From: Pseudaquidulcibacter saccharophilus
GTDB lineage: Bacteria; Pseudomonadota; Alphaproteobacteria; Caulobacterales; Aquidulcibacteraceae
Assembly (NCBI RefSeq): GCF_019455445.1
Contig: NZ_JAHWUS010000002.1
Span: forward strand, 310,001-374,000
Length of the DNA stretch: 64,000 nt
Direction of reading: 5' to 3'
Shown here: positions 35,109-44,538 of the stretch, piece after piece
How positions within the stretch are numbered: the stretch's first letter is position 1
Layout of the letters: the number at the start of each line of letters is the position of its first letter
Program-made: the position numbers and the translations under genes
The notes under the pieces: model-generated
Told to the model about the DNA's origin: nothing
The model's database searches: none
The model's input: the letters and a program-made list of their open reading frames with translations, nothing else

Positions 35109-35627
35109 CTAATGATGCTGGCTGCTAAAAATTGGAAAATCTACTTTTTGACCAGCCGTAATATTTTGTTTTTTGGCTTCGCCCCCTTTGATTTCAAGAA
35201 CTGCAAGAATCGGTTCGCCTGAATCGATTGGTGTTAAATCCTGTGGCTTGGCATTTGCGGCAACTCTCGCAATCGTTCCATCTTGACGAATGAATATGAT
35301 ATCAAGGTAAACAAGAGTGTTTTTCATCCAAAATGAAGCATATTTAGGGGTTTTGAAGTCAAAAATCATTCCTTCATTAGCAAGAACAATTCTGCGCCAC
35401 ATCATACCTATTTCGCGTGATTCAGGTGTATCGGCGACTTCAACAACAAAAGTTCTTTTACCTTTTGGGGTGTTTATTGTTAATGGTGCACGTTTTAAAC
35501 CAGTTTGAGGGCCTGCTTCTGTATCGGCGAATTGCGCCATAACTTTATTATAACTAAGCCCTGCGCCACCAATCGCCAATATAATCATAAAGATTATGGC
35601 AAACTTACCTTTTAAAAGTTTCTGCAT
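35109..35627 (-). CDS. DUF192 family protein
   Basis: 172 residues. N-terminal hydrophobic anchor or signal (FAIIFMIILAIGGAGLSY) and a single DUF192 domain: FVVEVADTPESREIGMMWRR, GMIFDF, SFWMKNTLVYLDIIFI and EPILAVLEIKGG. These small beta-barrel proteins are common exported or membrane-anchored proteins of unknown role in Alphaproteobacteria. The conserved FWMKNT is intact. It is upstream of tRNA-Pro on the same strand with about 100 bp between. Confidence 0.9.
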   Translation of the reverse strand: MQKLLKGKFAIIFMIILAIGGAGLSYNKVMAQFADTEAGPQTGLKRAPLTINTPKGKRTFVVEVADTPESREIGMMWRRIVLANEGMIFDFKTPKYASFWMKNTLVYLDIIFIRQDGTIARVAANAKPQDLTPIDSGEPILAVLEIKGGEAKKQNITAGQKVDFPIFSSQHH

Positions 35628-35669
35628 TTTATATCCTGTTTGATTTTATCGGATATTATACGTGTTTTG

Positions 35670-35705
35670 TTGAACGTAAAATGAATTTTATCATTTTACG
35701 TTCAA
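35670..35705 (-). terminator. Long hairpin after the emrB-like gene, probable terminator
   Basis: A perfect 15-bp inverted repeat TTGAACGTAAAATGA / TCATTTTACGTTCAA with a 6-nt loop begins 3 bp beyond the minus-strand stop at 35708. There is no T tract after it on the minus strand, so it may instead be a stabilising 3' hairpin. Confidence 0.55.
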
Positions 35706-35707
35706 TG

Positions 35708-37240
35708 TTAGTGCCCACTCGGCATTTCACCGCCCATGCCACCCTTTGGTTTTGGCGATAACCAGACCGTGCATGCCGCAAAGAGTGTAATAAGCCCAAG
35801 CGCAAAGAATGTTTGGTTAGTGGCAATCATTACGGCTTCTGGCATTAGATGCTGGCTATAATTTAGTGCGGTCTCTAGTTGAGAATGTGATGCCGCTGCA
35901 ACCTCGCCTGTTGGGTCAACGCTACTTGCCATTTCCGCATAATTACGTTTAATTGAATCGTCCCACACTGTTGTAACAACTGAGGTTGCAATTGCACCCG
36001 CCAAAGTACGTAAGAACGCCATTAAACCTGCGGCTGATTCCCGTTCCTCTGGGTTTACTGAGCTCAAGGCAAGTGTTGACAAAGGTACAAAGAATAACGG
36101 CATACCAAGGCCAAGGAATAGAATCGGGATTGATACGTTCCAATATGTCATGTTTGTTGCACCAAAAGAACGAACAATCGCAATAAAACCAAGCCAACAA
36201 ACGCCAACAAATACTAATAAACGCGGGTCAAAACGTTTGCCATGTATCCCAACAAGTGGTGACATAACAACTGCAAGCACCCCACTCCAGGCGGTAGCCA
36301 TGCCGGACCATGTGGATGTGTAGCCCATATATCCTTGAAGCCAGAGCGGATTTAATACGTTAATCCCAAAGAATGCTCCAAATGCAATCACCAGGGTTGT
36401 AACCGATGAAGTATATCCGGGATGTCTAAATACTTTTAAATCAACAATTGGATGCGGTTCAGTCATTTCCCATATCAAGAATGCAAAGAAGCCAACAATT
36501 GCAACAACAAATAAAATTCTAATTTCATCTGATGCAAACCAATCGTGCTGTTTGCCTTCATCGAGCATAATTTGAAGCGCACCAACCCAAAGTATCAGCA
36601 AGCCAAGCCCAATAAAATCAACCGACTTTTTAACCAGTGGCATTTCATAACGCTTAATTAAATTAAAAATGATTGGCGCACAAATCAACGCAATTGGTAC
36701 GTTAATAAGAAACGCATAAGACCAATGGAAGTTATCGCACAACCATCCGCCAAGAATTGGACCTGCAACCGGTGCTGTAACGGTTGTCATTGCCCATAGT
36801 CCCATTGCTGCACCAACTTTTTCCCGAGGGAAGATACGCATAAGCAAAGTTTGCGCAAGCGGCATCATTGGCCCGCCGCTTAGACCTTGTAAAATACGCC
36901 CCAAAAGTAGCATTTCAAACGAAGTTGAAAGACCGCAAAACAAGCTGGTTAGACCAAATGCCAGCATCGCAAAGGTAAATACCCTTACTGAGCCAAAACG
37001 CATTGCAAGCCAACCTGTCAAAGGAACGGAAATCGCCTCTGCTACTGCATAGGATGTGATAATCCATGTACCTTGTGAGGTGGTTATACCAAGGCTGCCG
37101 GCAATTGTTGGAACGGCAACGTTGGTAATTGTCATATCAAGAACGGCTACAAAGTTTCCGATTGATAAAAGCACCGCTACTAGCCAAAGCATGCCGCCGC
37201 TTAGCTTTTTTTGTCCATTCTCTAAATATTCTGTGCCCAT
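35708..37240 (-). CDS. DHA2-family MFS drug exporter (EmrB-like)
   Basis: 510 residues with 14 predicted membrane segments, the DHA2 count. Motif A equivalent LAMRFGSVRVF and motif C-like VTAPVAGPILGGWL are present, the latter marking a drug:H+ antiporter. N-terminal LDMTITNVAVPTIAGSLG is typical of EmrB/QacA proteins. It exports hydrophobic toxic compounds through the adjacent HlyD-family and outer-membrane partners. It is the last gene of the three-gene minus-strand operon, 20 bp after the EmrA-like gene, under the divergent TetR. Confidence 0.92.
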   Translation of the reverse strand: MGTEYLENGQKKLSGGMLWLVAVLLSIGNFVAVLDMTITNVAVPTIAGSLGITTSQGTWIITSYAVAEAISVPLTGWLAMRFGSVRVFTFAMLAFGLTSLFCGLSTSFEMLLLGRILQGLSGGPMMPLAQTLLMRIFPREKVGAAMGLWAMTTVTAPVAGPILGGWLCDNFHWSYAFLINVPIALICAPIIFNLIKRYEMPLVKKSVDFIGLGLLILWVGALQIMLDEGKQHDWFASDEIRILFVVAIVGFFAFLIWEMTEPHPIVDLKVFRHPGYTSSVTTLVIAFGAFFGINVLNPLWLQGYMGYTSTWSGMATAWSGVLAVVMSPLVGIHGKRFDPRLLVFVGVCWLGFIAIVRSFGATNMTYWNVSIPILFLGLGMPLFFVPLSTLALSSVNPEERESAAGLMAFLRTLAGAIATSVVTTVWDDSIKRNYAEMASSVDPTGEVAAASHSQLETALNYSQHLMPEAVMIATNQTFFALGLITLFAACTVWLSPKPKGGMGGEMPSGH

Positions 37241-37260
37241 TATTTCTGCCTTAGATGCAG

Positions 37261-38430
37261 TTATTTGCTGGATTTGTCATTTGTTTTTGTATCGATTTTA
37301 ACATCCATCGAAAGACCTATTTTCAACGGGTGCGCTTTTAGATCTTCTGGATTTATATCAATGCGAACTGGGAGGCGTTGCACAACTTTAATCCAGTTAC
37401 CACTAGCGTTTTGTGGTGGGATAACTGAAAATGCTGCCCCGGTTCCACCTGCTATACCTGTTACTTTGCCATGGTATTTAACTTTATCGCCATAAAGATC
37501 CGATGTAACTTCAACGTTCTGGCCAATTTTAACGTTCTTAAGCTGGCTTTCTTTAAAGTTTGCGTCAATGTGAATTGTATCTACCGGTACAATTTCCATC
37601 AAAGCCATTCCTGCTTGTACTTTTTGACCGATTTGAACAGAACGTTTGGCAACAACACCTGAAATTGGTGCACGAATTTCTGTATCGTGCAAATCTTTTT
37701 CTGCTTGTTCAACCCTAGTTTTCGCAAGCATTACTTCAGGGTTATCATCAACACCGGCGTTGGCAAAGCTTGCGGCATTTGAAATTCTTGAACCTTCTGC
37801 GGCAACCTTATTTGCTTTTGCTTGTTCAATTTGTGCTTTGGCAAGGTTAAGGTTGGCAAGGGCGTTATCATATGCCGCTTTGGCATTTGTAAGCTCATCA
37901 CCAGAAACCGCACCAGAACCAACAAGGTTTTGACGTCTTTGATATTCAATTTTTGCTTTTTCGAAGTCGTTATTGGCTTGTTCAAGACGTGCAGAGCTAG
38001 TTCTAATGTCTGCATCTCTTGCAAGAATTTGTGCGCCGAACTGTTTATCAGATGCCATTGCACCCGTGATTTTACGAACCGCCATGCCAAATTGTGCTTG
38101 TGCTTCACGAAGTGCAAGCATTTGGTCCGATGAACCAAGTGTAGCGATTAGGTCACCTTTATTTACATATTGGGTATCTTTTACCAACAATTGTTCAATG
38201 GTGCCGTTAATCACAGGCGTTATTTGTGCCGTTTCCGCAGCGGCATAAGCATTATCAGTCTCAACATAGCGAGAACCGAATAATTTTTCATAGCTAATAA
38301 AGCCGATTATGCCGGCGCCAACTATCAAGGCAAGAATCGCAAATCCTTTTGCCCTCGCCTTTGTGTTTGGTTTTTCTTCTTCTGCAATTTCTGCATTATT
38401 TGGATTTGGGTTGTTTTGTTGTTCGCTCAT
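37261..38430 (-). CDS. HlyD/EmrA-family membrane fusion protein
   Basis: 389 residues. A cytoplasmic N-terminus, one membrane segment (GFAILALIVGAGIIGFI), then periplasmic beta-barrel and lipoyl halves (YVETDNAYAAAETAQITP, DTEIRAPISGVVAKRSV) around a coiled-coil hairpin (about 90-220). This is the EmrA arrangement: it links the EmrB-like exporter to the outer-membrane channel. It lies 10 bp after the OMF gene. Confidence 0.92.
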   Translation of the reverse strand: MSEQQNNPNPNNAEIAEEEKPNTKARAKGFAILALIVGAGIIGFISYEKLFGSRYVETDNAYAAAETAQITPVINGTIEQLLVKDTQYVNKGDLIATLGSSDQMLALREAQAQFGMAVRKITGAMASDKQFGAQILARDADIRTSSARLEQANNDFEKAKIEYQRRQNLVGSGAVSGDELTNAKAAYDNALANLNLAKAQIEQAKANKVAAEGSRISNAASFANAGVDDNPEVMLAKTRVEQAEKDLHDTEIRAPISGVVAKRSVQIGQKVQAGMALMEIVPVDTIHIDANFKESQLKNVKIGQNVEVTSDLYGDKVKYHGKVTGIAGGTGAAFSVIPPQNASGNWIKVVQRLPVRIDINPEDLKAHPLKIGLSMDVKIDTKTNDKSSK

Positions 38431-38440
38431 ATTTTTATTC

Positions 38441-39862
38441 TCATTGTGAAGTATATTGATAACCGCCGCCCAAAGCTTTAATCAATGCGATTTCAAGATT
38501 TAGGTTAGCATCCATAAGATTGTTCAAATTAATGGTATTATTAATGATTTGGGTTTTAAGGTTCAGAACCTCTAATTTAGTGCCAATTCCGCCTTTATAG
38601 CGTTTTTGCGCAACTTCATAAGCCGTATTAAGGCTTGCGATTTGCGCTTTTGAATTGTTGATTTGGGTATCGAGTGCTGCAAAGTTTACGGCAACCCTGT
38701 CCACCTCACCCATGGCATCAAGAACTTTTTGATTATAATTTGCTACTGAAAGATTATAATCTGCTTGTGCACCATAATATTGTGAATCGAGTGCGGCCTG
38801 CGCAAATAGAGGTAAGCTTATTGCCGGGCCAACCTGTCCAATCAATGAACCATTATCAAATAACTTGCTTAGGCTAAATGATTGTAGGCCCACACTGCCA
38901 CTAAGTGAAATGTTTGGATAATATTGCGCCTTTTGGGTTTTGATATTTTCGGCCTTTGCCTCAACATCAAGCCTTGCCGCAACGATATCTGCACGATGGC
39001 CAATAATGTCAAGCGTAAGGTTAGCAGGTATTTTATAACCGAACATTGGTGTTATTGATGGGCGTTTAATTTCACTTGCTACCTGCTGCCCTACCCCAAC
39101 TAGTGCCGCAATCGCACTTTTTTCAAGAGCGATATTTTCATCTAATTTGTTTATTTGCAATTTAATAGCATGGATATTGGCATCGGCTTGCGCCGCAGTC
39201 CCTTTGTTATCCAAGCCATTTTTATATCTTAATTCCATCAATGATGAATATTCACTGGTGGTAGCCAATAATTGCTCAGCCAAATCTCTTTGATTGTATA
39301 GGTTTTGTAATTTTGCATATTCAGCCAAAATTGCACTTGCAAGGTTTACCTTTGCATATTCTTTTTCTGCGCCAGCCGCATCAAGTTGCAACACGGCAGA
39401 ATTAAACATTGCCTTGTTTTTTCCCCACAAATCGAGATCTTTTTTAATACCAACGGTCATCTGCCCATAGTCTTTGAAACCACGTGGTGCAAAGTCGCCC
39501 ATGATATAATTGTACGATTGTTTTTGAAAAAATGCTGTGCCGTCCGCAGAGCCATTTAATCCCGCAATTGCGTCAACCGCCTTGGCGTATTGTAATGCTT
39601 GTTCAATCCGCGCTTCAGCAACTTCCAAAGATGGTGATTTAGCAAGTGCGCGATAAATTAAACTCTGTAATTGTTGGTCGGGATATTTTGACCACCAATA
39701 TTCCTTTGGCCACGATGCCGCAATCTGTGCATTTTTTGTATTAATCGCCATTTGGGAGGAATCAATTGGCGATCTTGTGATTTTTGTTTTTGGAACTGAT
39801 GCGCAAGAAACCACCCCCAATGATATAATTGGAAGCAGAATATATTTTAATGCCATTCTCAT
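38441..39862 (-). CDS. NodT-family outer-membrane efflux lipoprotein
   Basis: About 473 residues. With the start at 39862 the signal is MRMALKYILLPIISLGVVSC, ending in a lipobox cysteine, as in NodT/OprM-type channels; the frame continues to 39901 without a Shine-Dalgarno. Two TolC-type repeats are visible (LEVAEARIEQAL, and NISLSGSVGLQSFSLSKLFD with AQADYNLSVANYNQKVLDA). Forms the trimeric outer-membrane exit duct. It is first in the efflux operon; its promoter and operator lie 60-110 bp upstream. Confidence 0.9.
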   Translation of the reverse strand: MRMALKYILLPIISLGVVSCASVPKTKITRSPIDSSQMAINTKNAQIAASWPKEYWWSKYPDQQLQSLIYRALAKSPSLEVAEARIEQALQYAKAVDAIAGLNGSADGTAFFQKQSYNYIMGDFAPRGFKDYGQMTVGIKKDLDLWGKNKAMFNSAVLQLDAAGAEKEYAKVNLASAILAEYAKLQNLYNQRDLAEQLLATTSEYSSLMELRYKNGLDNKGTAAQADANIHAIKLQINKLDENIALEKSAIAALVGVGQQVASEIKRPSITPMFGYKIPANLTLDIIGHRADIVAARLDVEAKAENIKTQKAQYYPNISLSGSVGLQSFSLSKLFDNGSLIGQVGPAISLPLFAQAALDSQYYGAQADYNLSVANYNQKVLDAMGEVDRVAVNFAALDTQINNSKAQIASLNTAYEVAQKRYKGGIGTKLEVLNLKTQIINNTINLNNLMDANLNLEIALIKALGGGYQYTSQ

Positions 39863-39924
39863 GTTGTTGTCTTTATTGTAAAAATTTTGTGCCATTGACA
39901 TATGGAGTATTTTTCTATATCTAA

Positions 39925-39942
39925 ACTGTACCGTTTGGTTTA
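39925..39942 (-). promoter_or_regulatory. TetR operator 1 (efflux side)
   Basis: On the minus strand TAAACCAAACGGTACAGT, directly after the -10 of the efflux promoter, so a bound repressor would block initiation. It matches operator 2 at 15 of 18 positions in opposite orientation. Confidence 0.75.
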
Positions 39943-39971
39943 TCTATATTTATATCAAACAAGTTTGTCAA
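39943..39971 (-). promoter_or_regulatory. Promoter of the efflux operon
   Basis: Minus strand: TTGACA (39966-39971), exactly 17 bp, TATAGA (39943-39948). A near-consensus sigma-70 promoter reading toward the OMF gene and flanked by the two operators. Confidence 0.8.
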
Positions 39972-39978
39972 GCATAAC

Positions 39979-39996
39979 TAAACCAATTGGTACATT
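39979..39996 (+). promoter_or_regulatory. TetR operator 2 (regulator side)
   Basis: TAAACCAATTGGTACATT on the plus strand, just after a CATAAC (-10-like) element and 18 bp before the tetR start. This supports autorepression. Confidence 0.75.
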
Positions 39997-40014
39997 TTAA
40001 TCAGGAGCTGCGAA

Positions 40015-40617
40015 TTGCGCATTAAAAGTGAGGAAAGAAAACAAAAAATTCTTGAGGTTGCGGCAAAGATATTTGCCAAACATGGCTTCGATAATACTTC
40101 TATTTCCGATATCACGGCAAAAGTCGGTGGCTCTAAGGCAACTATATATAACTATTTCCGTTCAAAAGAAGAAATATTTGTATGTGCGACTGAAAAATTT
40201 GCGGATGAGCATAAGCTAAATATTTGTAATTCCCTCAAAGATTCCGATAAACCGATTGAAGAAAGTCTGTTTGATTTTTCTTCAACTTTGCTGCGCTTTT
40301 TGATAAGAAAAGAAATCATCGCCGCAAAACGCATGATCTATTCGCCGACGACACCAAAAGACGTTGCAAATTTCTTTTATAATGAAGGCCCGCGCAATAC
40401 ACGCCTATTGCTTACAGGCTATTTTGATAACCAAGTCAAAAAAGGCGTTCTAAAGCAGTGTGATACAGAAGTATTGGCAAGGCAGCTTACGGCACTTTTG
40501 GTTTATCCATTTCACGAAAAACTTATGCTGCAAGTTGATTTAAATCCAAGCGATAGTGAAATTGACAATCACATAAAAGATACAATCGATCTTTTATTAT
40601 GCTTTTACAAAGCATAA
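40015..40617 (+). CDS. TetR-family repressor of the efflux operon
   Basis: 200 residues. N-terminal TetR helix-turn-helix: RKQKILEVAAKIFAKHGFDN, then SISDITAKVGGSKATIYNYF. The C-terminal half is a ligand/dimer domain of the AcrR/TetR_C type. The start is a TTG at 40015 behind AGGAG (40003-40007, 7-nt spacing). It is divergent from the efflux operon, with two matched operators between, so it very probably represses both itself and the pump and is released by a toxic substrate. It ends one base before the convergent nuclease stop. Confidence 0.9.
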   Translation: MRIKSEERKQKILEVAAKIFAKHGFDNTSISDITAKVGGSKATIYNYFRSKEEIFVCATEKFADEHKLNICNSLKDSDKPIEESLFDFSSTLLRFLIRKEIIAAKRMIYSPTTPKDVANFFYNEGPRNTRLLLTGYFDNQVKKGVLKQCDTEVLARQLTALLVYPFHEKLMLQVDLNPSDSEIDNHIKDTIDLLLCFYKA

Positions 40618-41547
40618 TTATTTCAAAGCACTGTTAAGAATTGCTGCAAGTCTAACGCCGGCTTTTTGTAGTTGTTGTTCGGCAACCGGGTCTGCTGCCT
40701 TGTCATAATCTTTGGCAAGTTCAATAGGCGTATTTTTATTTTCAGTGGCACAAGTTGGAAGTTTATCTACATTAAGTTTGTAGCCAACATCTTTTGCCAA
40801 TTTGAAACTTTCTGCGGCCCAATCTCTGGTATAGCCTTTTACCCATTCAGCGTAATTTGTATGTTCTGTACGTTTTGCAAGAATATAGCCGTAATCTTCG
40901 GGGCGTAGAGTGTTTTCAAGGTTCCTGACCAATTGTCCGTCCCAATAAGAATGAAGTGTAGTTGGGAATGATGAATGGTCGGATTTAACCCATACACAAT
41001 TACCGCCATGATCGTTGTCGTCAACAGCATGGAATGGTTGGTGCATATCGCCAACAAAATGGACTATAAATTTAAGCGCAAATACTTTTTCTTCTTTTGT
41101 TGTATCTGGATTTTTTAGTTCATTAGTGAATTGTTCAATTTTATTCACAACACAATCATTTGCTGGTGCGCCAACGCTTGCTACACCATCTAATTTAGGG
41201 GCGTATGGGCATATCTTTGCCTCGGCATCAAGAATGGCTTCATCCGTTTCTGTGGTGGCAAGTGGTGTATCAATAAAATGCCATTCACGTGTGCCTTTAT
41301 ATGCCGCGCCATCAGGACGACCAGCATCACGATACTTGTCCGCCCATGGTGCGATATCAACGAAATTATTATCTGTTAGAGTATCCTTGTTATTCTCAAG
41401 TATTGCTTTTGCCTGTGCCTTTGCCGCCGGCGTCATAAAGTTCCACGCTATAGTGGCAACGATTTTGTGACCGTCATCGCCCCATGCAAGTGCTTGAGAA
41501 GATTGAAATACTAGCGGAAGGATAAAAAGAGGCAGAATTTTTTTCAT
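40618..41547 (-). CDS. Secreted S1/P1 nuclease
   Basis: 309 residues. Signal peptide MKKILPLFILPLVFQSSQALA followed by mature Trp, W-G-D-D-G-H, whose N-terminal Trp and His bind zinc in this family. Further zinc ligands: VDIAPWADKYR, REWHFIDTP, FIVHFVGDMHQPFHA and HSYWDGQLV. A zinc-dependent single-strand nuclease and 3'-nucleotidase working outside the cytoplasm, probably to scavenge nucleic acids for phosphate or nitrogen. No linked transporter. Convergent with tetR. Confidence 0.93.
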   Translation of the reverse strand: MKKILPLFILPLVFQSSQALAWGDDGHKIVATIAWNFMTPAAKAQAKAILENNKDTLTDNNFVDIAPWADKYRDAGRPDGAAYKGTREWHFIDTPLATTETDEAILDAEAKICPYAPKLDGVASVGAPANDCVVNKIEQFTNELKNPDTTKEEKVFALKFIVHFVGDMHQPFHAVDDNDHGGNCVWVKSDHSSFPTTLHSYWDGQLVRNLENTLRPEDYGYILAKRTEHTNYAEWVKGYTRDWAAESFKLAKDVGYKLNVDKLPTCATENKNTPIELAKDYDKAADPVAEQQLQKAGVRLAAILNSALK

Positions 41548-41660
41548 AACCCACTAATAGCGGGCATGTTATGATATTTCAAACCAAAATATGATTAAAA
41601 ATATGCAAGAAACAGATGCTTATCTGTTTTATATAAATTGCAAATTATATGAGAGTGAAG

Positions 41661-41735
41661 TGGCAGTCCCTACGGGAGTCGAACCCGTCTTTCCTGATTG
41701 AAAATCAGATGTCCTAACCGATAGACGAAGGGACC
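41661..41735 (-). tRNA. tRNA-Glu (anticodon TTC)
   Basis: 75 nt including encoded CCA. Acceptor GGTCCCT pairs with AGGGACT (G-U at the first pair), the anticodon stem-loop is CTGAT-TTTCA-ATCAG with anticodon TTC, and the T-arm is GACGGGTTCGACTCCCGT. Confidence 0.95.
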
Positions 41736-41807
41736 GCATCAATTTTGCGAGGTGTCTCGCGTGTCGAGGTGCGCTCTATAAACAACAGATTTTAAAAGCG
41801 CAAGCAC

Positions 41808-43571
41808 TTAATCTGCAACAAATCCACTTATTGCATCAATTATTTCAGTATCAACTGAATTTTGCCCCCTCCATTCGTCTTTTTTTACCTTTATGATTAG
41901 GCTGCAATTGCGTTGCTGTTCAATAATATCGCCCAATAATGTGCCATGCGCACCGAAACATACGGACTTTTGCACCTTACCTGCGCCATCTGTAAAAAAT
42001 ACACGCAAATGACCGCCATTCATCAACTGACTAGATGTAATTTTTGCATTTGGCACACAAAAAATGGGTTCTTCCCATCCCTGCCCAAAAGGTGCAAGGC
42101 GTTCAAGAGCATTTATGGTATCCATATTTATAGAATCGGTTGCGATTAACGCATCAATGCGATGGTTTTTATCCATTTCATCAATATTTGAAAAATCACT
42201 GATTCTATTCTCTAAATATTCTTGCAAGATTTGGATTTTGTGGCCTTCAATAGCAAGGCCAGCCGCCATTTTATGCCCACCACCTGAAATCAAGATGCCG
42301 TCATCAACCGCGGCCTTGATGATTCCACCAAGATTAATGCCAGAAACCGAGCGCCCAGAACCTTTTAATATTATATCGCCTTCATTAGCAGTGCCAAGAA
42401 TTATCACAGGCTTATTAAAGCGTTCTTTTAATCTCCCCGCGACAATACCAATTATACCAGGGTGCCATCCTTCTTTGCCGACCACAATTATTGGGGCATT
42501 TTGCAGGCTGTTTGACTTTTCAACCATTTGTACGGCTTCATCAATAATTGCCTGTTCAATGGCTCTTCGCTCGGAGTTTAATAAATCAAGTTCTTGGGCG
42601 ATTCTTTTGGCTTTGTTTTCATCGGTTGCATTGAGAAGTGAAACCGCAAGCGTAGAATCACCAATACGACCGCCGGCATTAAGGCGTGGCCCTAAGACCC
42701 AAGCAGCTGCATAGACATTTCCAGATTTTTTTAGTCCCGCAACATCTGATAAAATTTTTAGTCCAATTCGGCGCTTTTGCCCAAGGATTTTTTGACCCTG
42801 TGCAACAAATACACGATTCAAATCGGTTAAAGGTGCAACATCACAAATTGTTCCCAATGCCACCAAATCTAGTAGTTCTAATGCTGCAAAGTTGCTTTGT
42901 CCCCCATCCTCTTTCCACGCGCGATTAAGGGCAATAACCGCCATAAAGCAGACCCCCGCAGCAGTAAGATTGCCAAGCCCAGAATTATCACCCTCTTGGT
43001 TTGGGTTTACAATCGCGATTGCTGGTGGTGCTTCGCCAAGCATAAGGTGGTGGTCAAAAACCACAACATCAAGCCCAATTGCTTGTGCCTCTTTGAGTGC
43101 ATCATGTGCCGCAGCACCACAATCGAGCGTCAATAATAATTCGGTTCCTGTTTCCTTAATGGAACGCATTAATTGTGGGCTTGGTCCATAGCCATCCTTG
43201 ATGCGATCGGGAATGAATATATTGGTTGAATAGCTAATTGCATCGAACCACGCGCTGATAATTGCCGCCGATGTTGCACCATCAACATCGTAATCGGCGA
43301 AAATTGTAATTCGCTTCTTTGCTTTTATGGCGCTTGTGATTGCCATAACTGCAATATCCATATTCTTTAGAACTAAAGGATCCGGAAGTTGCGTTTTTAC
43401 ACGTGGTTCAAGCAAATTGGGAACTTGCGCAGGCGTAATACCGCGCTGTGCCACAATGCGTGCCTCAAGTGCGTTAAGACCAGTACGCATTAAATCACTA
43501 AATAGCGCCTCATCTGGCTCAGAGATAATCCATTTTCGATTCTTTGCGCTTAATGGAAATTCTTTTGCCAA
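41808..43571 (-). CDS. recJ: Single-stranded-DNA-specific exonuclease RecJ
   Basis: 587 residues. DHH phosphoesterase motifs FADYDVDGATSAA (motif I), LLTLDCGAAAHDAL, VVFDHHLML (DHH), and the DHHA1 domain GKEGWHPGIIGIVAGRLKERF with SGGGHKMAAGLAIE. A 5'-3' ssDNA exonuclease used in recombination and mismatch repair. It is downstream of glpX by 9 bp in the aminotransferase-hom-glpX-recJ run, a standard alphaproteobacterial arrangement. Length is normal. Confidence 0.96.
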   Translation of the reverse strand: MAKEFPLSAKNRKWIISEPDEALFSDLMRTGLNALEARIVAQRGITPAQVPNLLEPRVKTQLPDPLVLKNMDIAVMAITSAIKAKKRITIFADYDVDGATSAAIISAWFDAISYSTNIFIPDRIKDGYGPSPQLMRSIKETGTELLLTLDCGAAAHDALKEAQAIGLDVVVFDHHLMLGEAPPAIAIVNPNQEGDNSGLGNLTAAGVCFMAVIALNRAWKEDGGQSNFAALELLDLVALGTICDVAPLTDLNRVFVAQGQKILGQKRRIGLKILSDVAGLKKSGNVYAAAWVLGPRLNAGGRIGDSTLAVSLLNATDENKAKRIAQELDLLNSERRAIEQAIIDEAVQMVEKSNSLQNAPIIVVGKEGWHPGIIGIVAGRLKERFNKPVIILGTANEGDIILKGSGRSVSGINLGGIIKAAVDDGILISGGGHKMAAGLAIEGHKIQILQEYLENRISDFSNIDEMDKNHRIDALIATDSINMDTINALERLAPFGQGWEEPIFCVPNAKITSSQLMNGGHLRVFFTDGAGKVQKSVCFGAHGTLLGDIIEQQRNCSLIIKVKKDEWRGQNSVDTEIIDAISGFVAD

Positions 43572-43580
43572 ATTTACCTC

Positions 43581-44534
43581 TTATTTTGGATAGCGCAGGC
43601 TTTTTACGATACGCGTGATTTTACGTTCTGAATTAAGACTAAGAGTTTTTGTTACAATAGCGCCACCAACGTGACGAATACCATTTAGCAAAAGCCCGTG
43701 TGTAACACCGCACGCGGCAAATACTACGTCATCCCTTACCAAATCTTCGGTATGATAAATTTTATCGATTTCTGCCAAATCAGAAGATTTTGCTTTTAAA
43801 ATATCATCCTGATTACGTACAAGAAACTTACCCATAAACTGTCCGCCGACGCAATGTAGTGCCGCAGCAGCCAGAACGCCCTCTGGTGCACCGCCAACCC
43901 CCATATAAAGGTCAATATCGGTTTCAGGATCGGTCGTGAATAAGACGCCCGCCACATCGCCATCGGAAATAAGGAAAACTTTTGCACCGACTTCGCGTAG
44001 TGCAGAAATTAAATTTGCATGACGCGGGCGGTCAAGCACGCAAACGCCAACCTGATTGGGGTGAACACCTTTGTGTTCAGCTATTGCCAGAACATTTTCT
44101 TGGGGCGTTTTATCAAAGCCAACGATATTTTTTGGATAATTTGGACCAATAGCAATTTTATCCATATAAACATCTGGCGCTTTGAACAGACCGCCTTTGG
44201 GTGAAATAGCAATAACCGAAAGCGCATTATGTTGCGCCTTTGCGGCAAGTGCGGTTCCTTCTAGGGCATCAAGCGCAACATCATATTCTTTGCCACCATT
44301 TGCCCCAATATTCTCACCGTTATATAGCATTTCAGCTTCAAATTCATCGCCTTCGCCAACGACGATTTGCCCACGAAACGCCATGCCAGATAAAACTTCG
44401 TGCATTGCCGAAATGGCAACTTTATCTGCACTTAGTTCATCACCAGAACCGACATAATTTGATGCCGCAATCGCGGCATGTTCAACGGCGCCAATAATGC
44501 CAGATTCAACCTCAAAAGAAAATTTATATGGCAT
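43581..44534 (-). CDS. glpX: Class II fructose-1,6-bisphosphatase
   Basis: 317 residues. GlpX signature regions: AAIAASNYVGSGDELSADK, IVVGEGDEFEAEMLYNGE, YDVALDALEGTALAA, GVGGAPEGVLAAAALHCVGG and DDVVFAACGVTHG. Makes fructose-6-phosphate in gluconeogenesis. The ATG at 44534 (GAG 8 nt upstream) is preferred to the TTG at 44546, which would overlap hom. Transcribed with hom upstream and recJ downstream. Confidence 0.94.
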   Translation of the reverse strand: MPYKFSFEVESGIIGAVEHAAIAASNYVGSGDELSADKVAISAMHEVLSGMAFRGQIVVGEGDEFEAEMLYNGENIGANGGKEYDVALDALEGTALAAKAQHNALSVIAISPKGGLFKAPDVYMDKIAIGPNYPKNIVGFDKTPQENVLAIAEHKGVHPNQVGVCVLDRPRHANLISALREVGAKVFLISDGDVAGVLFTTDPETDIDLYMGVGGAPEGVLAAAALHCVGGQFMGKFLVRNQDDILKAKSSDLAEIDKIYHTEDLVRDDVVFAACGVTHGLLLNGIRHVGGAIVTKTLSLNSERKITRIVKSLRYPK

Positions 44535-44538
44535 ATTA

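Noticed and set aside
42064-42714. 216-codon plus-strand frame inside recJ
   Set aside because: Antisense to conserved RecJ motifs, Pro/Ser-rich shadow composition.
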